From Shimia_B sp038525525 (GTDB taxonomy: Bacteria > Pseudomonadota > Alphaproteobacteria > Rhodobacterales > Rhodobacteraceae), in contig JBCBHO010000004.1 in the NCBI GenBank assembly GCA_038525525.1, positions 248,001 to 312,000 on the forward strand: a stretch of 64,000 nt of DNA, written 5' to 3'. Every line of letters starts with the position of its first letter. Positions within the stretch are counted from its first letter, which is position 1. The notes beneath the pieces were generated by a model. That model did not search any database, was not told where the DNA came from, and saw nothing but the letters and a program-made list of their open reading frames with translations. Below are positions 16,685-25,346 of this stretch, in pieces. The position numbers and the translations under genes are program-made.

Positions 16685-19036
16685 TCAGTTCCCGATGAGG
16701 TCCGGGACGATCGTCACGATCCCCGGGAACGTCGCCAGCAGCGCGAGACCGAAGACCTGAATGATCACGAACGGAATGATCCCGCGGTAGATATGTCCCG
16801 TCGTCACCTCCCGCGGCGCCACGCCCCGCAGGTAGAAGAGCGCGAAACCGAAAGGCGGCGTCAGGAACGAGGTCTGCAGGTTGATCGCGATCATGATCGT
16901 CACCCATTTCGGATCGAGCGACCCGCCATAGATGACCGGGCCCACGATGGGCACCACGATGTAGATGATCTCGAGGAAGTCGAGCACGAAGCCCAGGATG
17001 AACATGATGATCATCACGATCAGGAAGACCCGCCATTCCTCGTCGAAGCTGCGCAGGTACTGCTGGATGTAGTGCTCCCCGCCGAAGGAGATGACCACGA
17101 GGTTGAGGAGCTGGGAGGCGATGAGGATGGTGAAGACCATCGAGGTCACCTTCGCCGTCTCCCGCACGACCGGGCTCAGCACCCCGCCCGAGAAGAGCAC
17201 CCAGCAGGCGAAGAGCAGGCCGAACATCGCGTAGAGATAGGCCGCCATGGCCGCGACATAGGCGATGCGGTTCTCCACGAGCACCATCTCCTGCCCGAGC
17301 CGGAGGTCGAAGTTCACGCCGAGAAGCAGCATGATCACGAGGGCGAAGGACGCCCCGAGGATTACCCGCGGGCTCCGGTTCTGGTCGCCCAGCTTACGGT
17401 AGGCGGCGAGCATGATCGCTCCCGCCGCGCCGAGGGCAGCCGCCGGCGTCGGGTTGGTGATGCCGCCGAGGATCGAGCCGAGAACGGCCACGATCAGCAC
17501 GAGGGGCGGGAAGACCACGCGGATGAGCTCGTTGGCGGCCAGGCGTTTCACCGCCTCGGTGCAGCCGTAGAGCGTCAGCAGTAGCGGGATCGCGAGAAGC
17601 ACGAGCCGCGGCCCCGCCGTCATGTCCGCCGGCAGGAGAAAGGCATCCACGAGGATGGCCAGCGCCACACCCGCAAACCCAATGGCGAGGGGCCGGAAAT
17701 CCTGGCTGGGCGCCACGCCCCGCGCCGTGAAGAGCACGAGCGCCAGGAGGATGAAACCCGTGGCAAGCCCGCCGCCGATGGGCGCGGCGGCTGCGATGCG
17801 GTCGGTGATGGCCGCGGCCAGCTCCTCCTCGGAAAGCGCGCGGCTGTCCTGGATGCCGCCTGCCTCGTCGATGGCCGCCTGTTCGGCCAGTGCCGTGTTC
17901 CAGGCCTCTTCGCCGTGCAGCTCGATCATCGCTGCCGCGCAGGGCTCGGAGACGTTGGTGCGGAGCGATGCGCCCTCTTGCAGCGCGGTGCGCGAGGAGA
18001 CGGAGATGTCCTGGCTGCCGATCACGCCCACCTGGCCGAGGAGGATCGCCCCGCCGATTAGCGCGACGGGGGCCGCCACGAACCAGCTCAGCGCCTCGTT
18101 CCGCGTCACGACCTCGCCGCCGCCATCGCCCAGCTCCACGGCTGGCGCCTTCGACGGGTTGAACAGCGCGAAGATGAAGGCGTAGGCCGCGTAGAGCCCC
18201 GCCAGAAGAATGCCCGGCAAGAGCGCGGCCTGGAAGAGCGTCCCCACCGAGACCACCGCGGGCTCGCCCAGATAGGTCAGCGCGTCGGTGCAGCCCACCG
18301 ACTGCGCACGCTCTTCCTGCGCGCGGCTGTAGAGATCGCCCGCGAGCGTGCCGAGGAGAACGATCACGATGGAGGGCGGGATGATCTGGCCCAACGTGCC
18401 CGAGGCCGCGATGACCCCGGTGGAAAGCTCCGGCGAATAATTGTTGCGCAGCATGGTGGGTAGCGACAGGAGCCCCATCGTGACAACCGTCGCGCCCACG
18501 ATGCCCGTGGAGGCGGCGAGGAACGCGCCCACGACGACGACGGAGACGGCGAGGCCGCCCGGCAACGGGCCAAAGACCTTGGCCATGGTCGTCAGCAGGT
18601 CATTGGCGATCTTCGAGCGCTCGAGCGTGATGCCCATGAGCACGAACATGAGGACCGCGAGCAGCGTCTCGATGGACTGACCCGCAAGGACCCGCTCGTT
18701 GATGCGGTTGACGAGGAAGGAGATGTTGCGGTCCATCGCCTGTTCCCAGCCGCTGGGGAACACGGGTTCCTCGATCCTCGGTAATTCCGGGAATCGGAAG
18801 ATCGATATGCTCTCCCGGGCCACACCGTCATTGACGAGCGCGAAATACTCCGCCGTCGTCGTGTCGATGGCCGCGTGAATGAGCAGCCCCGCGCTGTCGA
18901 GCCCCGCGATGATCCCGAAGGACAGGACCGCCGAGCCCGCGATGGCAAAGGCCACCGGGAACCCCGAAAGGATCGAGCCGAACAGGCACAGGAATACGAT
19001 GAGAAGGCCGACCTCGACGCCGTCTAGTCCAAACAT
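16685..19036 (-). CDS. TRAP transporter large permease, unusually long (FcbT3/TakM type)
   Basis: A 783-residue DctM-family permease, against about 430 for the common type. Family blocks are clear at the N-terminal third (GQSIETLLAVLMFVLMGITLERSKIANDLL, STGIVGATVVTMGLLSLPTML, TLGQIIPPSIVIVLLG). They are equally clear at the C-terminal third (LDFLEIIYIVVPIVGPV, IAINLQTSFLTPPFGFALFYLRG). Between them are about 300 extra residues with several membrane segments and a soluble acidic loop near 350-410. A further 50-residue insert lies near 65-115. It forms the transport channel with the small subunit 15 bp upstream. Confidence 0.9.
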   Translation of the reverse strand: MFGLDGVEVGLLIVFLCLFGSILSGFPVAFAIAGSAVLSFGIIAGLDSAGLLIHAAIDTTTAEYFALVNDGVARESISIFRFPELPRIEEPVFPSGWEQAMDRNISFLVNRINERVLAGQSIETLLAVLMFVLMGITLERSKIANDLLTTMAKVFGPLPGGLAVSVVVVGAFLAASTGIVGATVVTMGLLSLPTMLRNNYSPELSTGVIAASGTLGQIIPPSIVIVLLGTLAGDLYSRAQEERAQSVGCTDALTYLGEPAVVSVGTLFQAALLPGILLAGLYAAYAFIFALFNPSKAPAVELGDGGGEVVTRNEALSWFVAAPVALIGGAILLGQVGVIGSQDISVSSRTALQEGASLRTNVSEPCAAAMIELHGEEAWNTALAEQAAIDEAGGIQDSRALSEEELAAAITDRIAAAAPIGGGLATGFILLALVLFTARGVAPSQDFRPLAIGFAGVALAILVDAFLLPADMTAGPRLVLLAIPLLLTLYGCTEAVKRLAANELIRVVFPPLVLIVAVLGSILGGITNPTPAAALGAAGAIMLAAYRKLGDQNRSPRVILGASFALVIMLLLGVNFDLRLGQEMVLVENRIAYVAAMAAYLYAMFGLLFACWVLFSGGVLSPVVRETAKVTSMVFTILIASQLLNLVVISFGGEHYIQQYLRSFDEEWRVFLIVMIIMFILGFVLDFLEIIYIVVPIVGPVIYGGSLDPKWVTIMIAINLQTSFLTPPFGFALFYLRGVAPREVTTGHIYRGIIPFVIIQVFGLALLATFPGIVTIVPDLIGN

Positions 19037-19051
19037 GACCCCTGCCCTTTT

Positions 19052-19945
19052 TTAGTGAATTTCTGAGGCAAGCTCGGCCTCTTCGTCGCCGAGCTTGTCC
19101 TTGTCGAGAAAGCGGCCCTCGCTTTCGGGGCCTTCCTTCCACTCGAGGTAGGAGCGGTAGAAGAAGGTGACCGCCTGCAGGAAGATGAGCCCGATGAGCA
19201 CGATCAGAAGGACCTTGAAGAGAAAGTAGGCATTGAAGCCCTGGGGGCTGAAGCCGATCGTTTCCACGTTCCAGCGGAACGCGCGGGATTTGCCGTCCAC
19301 GAGGCGCTCAAGAGTGTCGGAGGCCGAAACCTTGGGCGTCACGAGGTGGCGCCACATGAAGTACCAGGAATACATCCACGCCAGCACCGCGAAGGGGATC
19401 ATCAGGAAGAGCGAGCCCACCATGTCGATCACGCGCTTGGTTCGATAGCTCACCGCCGAGTAGATCAGGTCCACCCGCACATGGCCGCCCTGCACGAAGG
19501 TGTAGGTGCAGCAGAGGCAGACGATGATGGCGTTATAGAGCTTCAGCTCCTCGGCATACCAAGAAATGTCCTTGGTGAAATCGATCCCGAAGGCAAAGGA
19601 GATCTGCGCCTCGAGGAAGATCCGCTGGATGACGACGATGACGACCTGCTGGAGCACCATCAGAAGCCCGGCCCAGGCGGCGAAGCGACCCACGGTGTTG
19701 GCGATGGCCTCCGAGCCCCGCACGAAGCCCCACATGAACCCGGTCTTCCAGAAGCCCATAGCCGTCACTGTCAGGAAGATGGCGAGAATGGCGAAGAAGA
19801 ACTCCACCGAACCGCCATAATAAATGAACCGCATGACCGCCTGCGGATCCGACCAGTTGAGCCAGGATGCGGGATGGGTCAGCGCGTAAAAGGTGTTGTA
19901 GAACCCAAGGGCCAGGTTCGTGAAGAACCAGCTGAGAGCCTCCAT
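19052..19945 (-). CDS. TRAP transporter small permease, long form
   Basis: A 297-residue DctQ-type subunit. Usual DctQ proteins have 160-200 residues, so this is the enlarged FcbT2/TakQ-like form. Membrane segments are near 52-72, 80-105, 136-160, 185-205 and 240-262. YTFVQGGHVRVDLIYSAVSYRTKRVIDM holds the typical H-V-R-VD signature. The C-terminus is acidic. It is the middle gene of dctP-dctQ-dctM, separated from the binding-protein gene by a hairpin-rich spacer. Confidence 0.88.
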   Translation of the reverse strand: MEALSWFFTNLALGFYNTFYALTHPASWLNWSDPQAVMRFIYYGGSVEFFFAILAIFLTVTAMGFWKTGFMWGFVRGSEAIANTVGRFAAWAGLLMVLQQVVIVVIQRIFLEAQISFAFGIDFTKDISWYAEELKLYNAIIVCLCCTYTFVQGGHVRVDLIYSAVSYRTKRVIDMVGSLFLMIPFAVLAWMYSWYFMWRHLVTPKVSASDTLERLVDGKSRAFRWNVETIGFSPQGFNAYFLFKVLLIVLIGLIFLQAVTFFYRSYLEWKEGPESEGRFLDKDKLGDEEAELASEIH

Positions 19946-19990
19946 GGGCAGTTCCCCCTTGTCATTTTATTGCCGACCCTCCCGGGGTCG

Positions 19991-20092
19991 GAAGACTTTT
20001 GGGAAAAGTCTTCGCCAGCGCGGCGGTGGCCCTGCGGGCAAAGACTTTTGCGAAAAGTCTTGGGCGCCAGGGCCCGGCGATCGGGCCCTGGC
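19991..20092. repeat. Three palindromes in the TRAP binding protein-permease spacer
   Basis: The 161-bp spacer holds GAAGACTTTT-GGG-AAAAGTCTTC (19991-20013), AAGACTTTT-GCG-AAAAGTCTT (20041-20061) and GCCAGGGCCCG-GCGAT-CGGGCCCTGGC (20066-20092). The first two are copies of the same palindrome. On the transcribed minus strand the GC-rich hairpin comes first, right after the binding-protein stop. Such spacers commonly protect the binding-protein mRNA and reduce permease expression. This is inference for this locus. Confidence 0.65.
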
Positions 20093-20106
20093 TGTGAGAA
20101 AGGCGC

Positions 20107-21189
20107 TTAGCCCGCCGCGAGCACGCGGTTGCGCTGGCGTACGAACTCGGCGTCGGACTTCTGAAGCCAGTCCGAGGACTTCGCGAGCGACGCGTCGAAG
20201 GAGGCACGGATGCGCGCGAAGAGCTCGTCACCCATGTTCTCGTCGAGCACCTCGGCGGAGGCGCGGCCATAGGCATCCCAGACGTCATCGGGGAATTGCA
20301 GCGTCTGCACACCCTGGGCCTGGAGACGCTCGAGCGCGGCACCGTTATTGGCCAGCGTCTGGCTGAGCTGGTAGTGCGTCGTGGCCTTGGCGGCGTTGTC
20401 GAGGATCGCCTGGTGCTTCGGCTCGAGGCTTTCCCAGACGTCGAGGTTGATGCCCGCCGCGAGGCCCGAGCCCGGCTCGTGGAAGCCTGCGGTGTAATAG
20501 ACCTTCGCCACTTCCTGGAAGCCCGCGCGCTCGTCCGCGAAGGGACCGACCCACTCGAGGCCGTCGAGGGCACCGGAGCTGAGCGCCTGGTAGAGTTCAC
20601 CGCCCGGAATGTTCTGGACGGAGACGCCGAGGCGGCCGAGCACCTGGCCACCGAGGCCCGGCATGCGGAAGCGCAGGCCCGCGAGGTCATCGGCGGAGTT
20701 GATCTCGCTGCGGAACCAGCCACCGGACTGGGAGCCCGAGTTACCGGCGAGAAGCGACTTCAGGCCGAAGATGGAGCCGAGCTCGTCATGGAGCTCCTGG
20801 CCGCCATCATGGTGGTACCAGTTCGTCAGCTCCTGCGCCGTGGCGCCGAAGGGCACGGCCGTGAAGAACGCGTAGCCCGGATGCTGACCGATGAAGTAGT
20901 AGTCAGCGGAGTGATAGAGATCCGCCTGCCCCGACGACACGGCGTCAAAGACCTCGAACGCACCCACGAGCTCGCCCGGTGCCTTCTTCTCGATGAGCAG
21001 TTCCCCGCCCGACATCGCGTCGACTGCCTCGTTGAAGTAGGTGGCAGCGTCATCGAGCACCGCAAAGCCGCGGGGCCAGGACGTGACCATGGTGAGCGTG
21101 CGCGCATGGCCCGCGGCGATGGCCGGGGCTGCGAGGGCGGCGGTGGCGCCGCCAAGCGCGGACGTTTTCAGAAATGAACGACGATCCAT
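20107..21189 (-). CDS. TRAP transporter substrate-binding protein (TakP/FcbT1 type)
   Basis: A 360-residue periplasmic binding protein with a Tat signal (MDRRSFLKTSALGGATAALAAPAIAAG). It belongs to the COG4663 branch, to which TakP (2-oxo acid binding) and FcbT1 belong. Branch features are TSWPRGFAVLDDAATYFNEAV, YYFIGQHPGYAFFTAVPFG and SGALDGLEWVGPF. A ligand such as a 2-oxo acid, lactate or aromatic acid is likely but not proven. The ATG at 21189 is preceded by GGGAGG. Longer in-frame extensions to 22392 cross another gene and are rejected. It is the first gene of the TRAP operon. Confidence 0.93.
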   Translation of the reverse strand: MDRRSFLKTSALGGATAALAAPAIAAGHARTLTMVTSWPRGFAVLDDAATYFNEAVDAMSGGELLIEKKAPGELVGAFEVFDAVSSGQADLYHSADYYFIGQHPGYAFFTAVPFGATAQELTNWYHHDGGQELHDELGSIFGLKSLLAGNSGSQSGGWFRSEINSADDLAGLRFRMPGLGGQVLGRLGVSVQNIPGGELYQALSSGALDGLEWVGPFADERAGFQEVAKVYYTAGFHEPGSGLAAGINLDVWESLEPKHQAILDNAAKATTHYQLSQTLANNGAALERLQAQGVQTLQFPDDVWDAYGRASAEVLDENMGDELFARIRASFDASLAKSSDWLQKSDAEFVRQRNRVLAAG

Positions 21190-21390
21190 AGATTTCCTCC
21201 CGTTAAGCCGCGCGCGGGCAATACCCGACTCACGCGCGGCCTGATCGTTGCAAGTGGCGCGGACCGTAGCGAAGCGCGAGCGGGCCACAATACCCAGCAC
21301 TACGTAGTCAGGGGCCGCCCGCCCCTTGGCCCTCGTTTTTTTGAGATGCCGAGAATGGCGTGTACACTGGCGAAAAACGGGAGGATGGCC

Positions 21391-22350
21391 ATGACATCGC
21401 AAAGCGATCTGCTGGCCCGGTACGGCGATCTGATGCTGGCCCATGCTGGCATCGAAACCGACCTGATTTTCAACAAAGGCGTCGATCTGCCGGGCTTCGC
21501 CTCCTTTCCCCTGATGGAGACGGCGGAGGGCCGCGCCTTGCTCGAGACGTCCATGGCCGAGCTCCTCGACGTCGGGGCGCGGGCGGGGACGGGCGTCATT
21601 CTCGAAAGCCCGACATGGATGGCCAATCGCGATCGCGCGGCGGGCATCGGCTACGCGCCGGCCGACGTGCTGCGCATCAATCGCGATGCGCTGGCGATGA
21701 TGGCGGGCTTGAGGGACCGCGCGCCGGGCGTGTCCGGCAAGACTGGCGGGCCCATCATCCTCAGCGGCAATATCGGCCCGCGCGACGATGCCTATGCACC
21801 GGCCGACCAGATGTCGGCGGAGACGGCAGAGGCCTACCACGCGGAGCAGATCTCGGCCCTGGCCCAGACGGAGGTCGATGTGATCAGCGCCTACACGCTG
21901 GCCTATCCGGCGGAGGCCATCGGCATCGTGCGCGCGGCGCGGGCCGTGGGCCTGCCGGTCGCCATCTCCTTCACCGTGGAAACAGACGGCACGCTGCCCA
22001 CTGGCCAGCCCCTCGGCGCGGCCATCATGGAGGTGGACGTGGCCACAGCGGGCCAAGCCGCCTACTTCATGCTCAACTGTGCACATCCCGATCACTTCGG
22101 GGACACGCTCGAGCCTGCCGCCTGGATGGACCGGCTCCGCGGCCTCATTGTCAACGCCTCCCGCTGCTCCCACGCCGAGCTCGACGCGGCAGAGCACCTC
22201 GATGACGGGGACCCGGTCGAACTCGGCCAGCAAATGGCCGCGCTTCGTCAGCGATTTCCGCATCTTACGGTCCTCGGCGGATGTTGCGGGACAGATATGC
22301 GTCACATGGCCGAGATCGCACAGGCGGCGCGCGCGCTGCCCGTTGCCTGA
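21391..22350 (+). CDS. Homocysteine S-methyltransferase family protein
   Basis: A 319-residue methyltransferase of the HMT family (MmuM/BHMT-like). Zinc-binding cysteines are present: NCAHPDH in the centre and GGCCGTD near 296-302. These enzymes move a methyl group from S-methylmethionine, betaine or another donor to homocysteine. The start at 21391 is set by GGGAGG six bases upstream; an ATG at 21385 is too close. It is divergent from the TRAP operon and ends 29 bp before the histidine kinase gene. The donor is unknown. Confidence 0.85.
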   Translation: MTSQSDLLARYGDLMLAHAGIETDLIFNKGVDLPGFASFPLMETAEGRALLETSMAELLDVGARAGTGVILESPTWMANRDRAAGIGYAPADVLRINRDALAMMAGLRDRAPGVSGKTGGPIILSGNIGPRDDAYAPADQMSAETAEAYHAEQISALAQTEVDVISAYTLAYPAEAIGIVRAARAVGLPVAISFTVETDGTLPTGQPLGAAIMEVDVATAGQAAYFMLNCAHPDHFGDTLEPAAWMDRLRGLIVNASRCSHAELDAAEHLDDGDPVELGQQMAALRQRFPHLTVLGGCCGTDMRHMAEIAQAARALPVA

Positions 22351-22379
22351 CCCGTCCGGATCGGGCAAGAACGCACCCC

Positions 22380-23798
22380 ATGGGGAGGGCATTCGCGCCG
22401 TTACATCTATCCTACGCCCAGAAGCTCGTCTTTCTGGCGGCGGTGCCGCTCGTCCTCGCGGTGGCCCTCACCGGGCTCATCGTCACCGATCAGTCCCGCG
22501 CCCTCGCCGAGCGCGAGATCAAGGCGCTGGAGACCGAGCTCCTCGAGGCCAAGAAGGCCGAGCTCCAGAACTACGTGACCCTCGCGCGGAATTCCTTCTT
22601 CTGGACCTACGGCAATGCCGCCCCCGATGACGAGGACTCCAAGGACCGCGTGAGCCAGATCCTCTCGGCCATGATCTACGGCGATGACGGGTTCTACTTC
22701 GTCTACGACTATGACGGGACGATGCTCGTCTCGCCGCGCCAGACCGAGCTCATCGGGCAAGATCTCTCGGGCCGGACCGACAGCGCGGGCACTCCGATCA
22801 CCGACCTTCTCATCGACGTGGGCCGCACCGGTGCGGGCTACCACACGTTTCTCTGGCCCAAGCCCTCCACCGGGGAGGAGGCGGAGATGATCGCCTATGT
22901 CACCGCGCTCCCTTCCTGGCAGTGGGTGATGGGAACGGGCGTCTTCATCGACGACGTACTTGAGACGGTGGCCGCCGCCCGCGCGGACATGGAAGCGCGC
23001 ATCGACCGCACGTTCCTGCAGATCGGCGCGATCACGGCGCTGGCGCTCCTCCTCGTCTTCCTGTCGGGCCTCTACATCACCATCCGCGAGCGCCGCCGGG
23101 CGGATGTGAAGCTCAAGGACCTCACGCAGCGCATCTTCGACACGCAGGAAGAAGAGCGCAGCCGCGTGGCCCGCGAGCTCCATGACGGGATCAGCCAGAT
23201 CCTCGTCTCGGTGCGCTACGCGCTGGAGGCCGGGCGGCGGCGGCTCGTGAACGGTGACGTGCGTGCCAAGGATAATATCGACCGGGGGATCGACGCCCTC
23301 GGTGGTGCGATCCAGGAGGTGCGCCGCATCAGCCGCGACCTGCGCCCCGGCGTGCTGGACGATCTCGGCCTCGGCCCCGCGCTCAAGGCGCTGGTGGAGG
23401 ATTTCGGCGCGCGCACGGGCATCGCCACGGATTTCAAGACGGTGGTCTTCCGCAACCGGCTCGACGACGAGGCCAAGATCGCGCTCTACCGCGTGGCCCA
23501 GGAGGCGCTCACCAATATCGAGCGCCACGCTCAGGCCACCGAAGTCACGCTCTCGCTCGAGGGCAACCGCCGCGGCGCGCGCATGCGGATCTCGGACAAC
23601 GGGCGCGGCCTCAGCGAGGACCGCCGCGGCGATCCCCGATCCGGCCTTGGGCTCCGCAACATGGAAGAGCGCGTGGAAAAGCTGAACGGCACGCTCCGCA
23701 TCCTCTCCTCCCGCCGGGGGACGGTGATCGAGGCCAACGTGCCGCTTTCGCACATGCTCTCCCCGGACCGCAGCGACACGAAGAAAGGCGCCGCATGA
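22380..23798 (+). CDS. Cache-domain sensor histidine kinase, NarX/HisKA_3 type
   Basis: A 472-residue membrane kinase. A membrane segment lies near residues 16-34 and a periplasmic single-Cache domain near 45-205 (DDGFYFVYDYDGTMLVSP, PSWQWVMGTGVFIDDV). A second membrane segment is near 218-238, followed by a HisKA_3 dimerisation domain with His268 in RVARELHDGISQ. A HATPase domain follows (EALTNIERHA, DNGRGL, GLGLRNMEERV). Cache domains of this kind bind small carboxylates or similar ligands. The response regulator overlaps its stop by 4 bp, so the two form one system. Confidence 0.93.
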   Translation: MGRAFAPLHLSYAQKLVFLAAVPLVLAVALTGLIVTDQSRALAEREIKALETELLEAKKAELQNYVTLARNSFFWTYGNAAPDDEDSKDRVSQILSAMIYGDDGFYFVYDYDGTMLVSPRQTELIGQDLSGRTDSAGTPITDLLIDVGRTGAGYHTFLWPKPSTGEEAEMIAYVTALPSWQWVMGTGVFIDDVLETVAAARADMEARIDRTFLQIGAITALALLLVFLSGLYITIRERRRADVKLKDLTQRIFDTQEEERSRVARELHDGISQILVSVRYALEAGRRRLVNGDVRAKDNIDRGIDALGGAIQEVRRISRDLRPGVLDDLGLGPALKALVEDFGARTGIATDFKTVVFRNRLDDEAKIALYRVAQEALTNIERHAQATEVTLSLEGNRRGARMRISDNGRGLSEDRRGDPRSGLGLRNMEERVEKLNGTLRILSSRRGTVIEANVPLSHMLSPDRSDTKKGAA

Positions 23799-24427
23799 CG
23801 ACCCGCGTGCTCATCGTGGACGACCACCCCATGGTGGCCGAGGGGATCGAGGCGATCCTCGAGGGCTACGACGATCTCGAGGTCGTGGGGGTGCTCGGCA
23901 ATGGCCGCGCGGCAGTGGCGGAGGTCGGCGCCGCGGCGCCCGATGTCATCCTCATGGATCTCAACATGCCCGAGGTTTCGGGGCTCGCGGCCACGGAGAT
24001 GATCCTCGAGAAGCACCCCGAAATCCGCATCCTGATCCTGTCCATGCATGACAGCCCCGAATACATCTCCACCGCCCTCAATCACGGCGCGCGGGGCTAT
24101 CTCCTCAAGGACGTGCCCACCGAGGAGATCAAGACCGCCATCGACACGGTCATGGCCGGCGGGCAATACCTCTGCACCGGGGCCGAGGGCGCCTTCGCCC
24201 CGTCCACGCGGGATGGGCGCGAGCCGCTCACCAGCCGAGAACAGACCATCCTCCTCGAGCTCGCGCAGGGCCAGTCCAACAAGGATGTGGCGCGCACGCT
24301 CGACATTTCCGTGCGCACGGTCGAGACGCACCGCAAGAACATAAAGCGCAAGCTCGGGATCAGCTCCACCGCGGGCCTCACCCGCTACGCCATGGAGCAC
24401 GGCGTGCTGCAGGGCACGGGCCGCTAG
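23795..24427 (+). CDS. NarL/FixJ-type response regulator
   Basis: A 210-residue regulator. The receiver domain has the acidic pair in IVDDHP (residues 9-10), phosphoacceptor Asp55 (VILMDLNMPEVSG), the conserved Thr/Ser in ILSMHDSPEYI and Lys in YLLKDVPTEE. A LuxR-type helix-turn-helix follows at about 145-205 (LTSREQTILLELAQGQSNKDVARTL). It is coupled to the upstream kinase through an ATGA overlap. Target promoters are not obvious in the window; the adjacent TRAP operon or homocysteine methyltransferase gene are candidates by position only. Confidence 0.93.
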   Translation: MTTRVLIVDDHPMVAEGIEAILEGYDDLEVVGVLGNGRAAVAEVGAAAPDVILMDLNMPEVSGLAATEMILEKHPEIRILILSMHDSPEYISTALNHGARGYLLKDVPTEEIKTAIDTVMAGGQYLCTGAEGAFAPSTRDGREPLTSREQTILLELAQGQSNKDVARTLDISVRTVETHRKNIKRKLGISSTAGLTRYAMEHGVLQGTGR

Positions 24428-24462
24428 GCGCTCAAGCTGATAACTGACGTCTTTTCAGCGCG

Positions 24463-24591
24463 TTAAAACGCACAGCTCATCGCGGCAGCCGAGGCGAGCT
24501 TTGGCAGGCCGAGACCAACGAGGAGGAGTGCGGCAAGGAGCGGCGCGCGGTAGCGGTCGCTATGCTTCATTTTGACGAGACCACGGATCAT
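24463..24591 (-). CDS. Small peptide gene, 42 residues, signal-like
   Basis: A 42-codon reverse-strand frame with an excellent Shine-Dalgarno (AAGGAGG, 5 bases before the ATG). The product has a basic N-terminus (MIRGLVKMKHSDRYR), a hydrophobic core (APLLAALLLVGLGLPKLA) and an Ala-rich end SAAAMSCAF that looks like a signal-peptide cleavage region. Hence it may be a membrane or secreted peptide, or a leader-like regulator. It is convergent with the response regulator gene, and an AT-rich stretch lies upstream. No family recognised. Confidence 0.5.
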   Translation of the reverse strand: MIRGLVKMKHSDRYRAPLLAALLLVGLGLPKLASAAAMSCAF

Positions 24592-24706
24592 GGGAACCTC
24601 CTTCACCGTAGAAGAAGCTTACCACACCCGCCAAAACTGAACAATATAGTTTAGAAATATTCAGCGAGATCGCGCAGCGCCCGGGCTGCTTTCTCTCGCG
24701 CCGGCA

Positions 24707-25075
24707 TCAGAAGCGCATCGCGCTCGCCACCGGGCGCATGACATCCCCGTTCGAGGCGGCATATTGCCCGTCAGCCCGCCCGGCCACTTCGACGCAGGTG
24801 CTCCCGGCGCGCGGGCCCGCATCGAAGCTGTAGCAGAGCTCTGTGCCCGCGCCGCGCCAGATGCCCTCCCAGACCCCTGCCCCCGATTGCGCGGAGGCGG
24901 AGCCGTCTGCATAGAAGACGAGGGTCGTGAGCGCTTCCCCGGCCCGGGCCTCCAGCAGGAGCGCCTTGCCGCGCACCTGTGCCGTGAAATCAAGGACGTC
25001 GAGCGTTGTGCAGCAGGCGGGCATGCCCACGGAGGCAGCGATGGCGGCCGCTGCGACCAAGGTGTTTTGTATCAT
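24707..25075 (-). CDS. Secreted hypothetical protein, 122 residues
   Basis: A 122-residue protein with a short hydrophobic N-terminus (NTLVAAAAIAASVGMPACC) that looks like a Sec signal or a lipoprotein-like signal ending in CC. The mature part is a compact beta-rich domain (VRGKALLLEARAGEALTTLVFYADGSASAQ, WEGIWRGAGTELCYSFDA) with two further cysteines that could pair (Cys80 and Cys93). Such small lipocalin-like domains are common in Rhodobacteraceae secretomes. GGGAGG lies 11 bases before the ATG. Longer in-frame extensions upstream are rejected because they would overlap the ilv leader. Confidence 0.7.
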   Translation of the reverse strand: MIQNTLVAAAAIAASVGMPACCTTLDVLDFTAQVRGKALLLEARAGEALTTLVFYADGSASAQSGAGVWEGIWRGAGTELCYSFDAGPRAGSTCVEVAGRADGQYAASNGDVMRPVASAMRF

Positions 25076-25247
25076 CACGGCGGGTGCCTCCCGGGCGGCA
25101 AACTCAGTCCTGAAAATCGATAAACCGTAGGTAGCGCGCGGCGGGCGCGAAGCACGCAAAATTCCCACCGCCGGAAAACACGCCAGGGGAGATCTTGAAA
25201 TAATATTGCGCGGCTCGTTCTTTCCACGATATTTCCTACAGACGGTG

Positions 25248-25275
25248 TTGACCCCATCCCCGCACCATGCATAAC
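25248..25275 (+). promoter_or_regulatory. Likely ilv promoter
   Basis: TTGACC at 25248-25253 (-35) and CATAAC at 25270-25275 (-10) are 16 bp apart. This would start transcription near 25282, just before the ribosome site of the leader peptide. The -35 matches well and the -10 only partly. Confidence 0.45.
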
Positions 25276-25298
25276 GTCCCCGCACTCGGAGGATAACG

Positions 25299-25346
25299 AT
25301 GTCGAACGTCGTCGTACTTGTAGGAATAAGGCGCATGGGCCGGTAA
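25299..25346 (+). CDS. ilv leader peptide MSNVVVLVGIRRMGR
   Basis: A 15-residue leader peptide with GGAGG six bases before the ATG. Six of its codons specify branched-chain amino acids (Val-Val-Val-Leu-Val, then Ile). Several are codons that look rare in this GC-rich genome (GTA, CTT, ATA). The last codons, Arg-Met-Gly, lie in the 5' arm of the antiterminator. This is the classic layout for attenuation of acetolactate synthase genes by charged Val/Leu/Ile tRNA, analogous in role to ivbL of enteric bacteria. It is too short for normal gene callers. Confidence 0.85.
   Translation: MSNVVVLVGIRRMGR

Noticed and set aside
20107..22392. In-frame upstream extension of the TRAP binding protein to 761 residues
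   Set aside because: It would run antisense through the homocysteine methyltransferase gene. The Tat signal with a ribosome site marks the true start at 21189.
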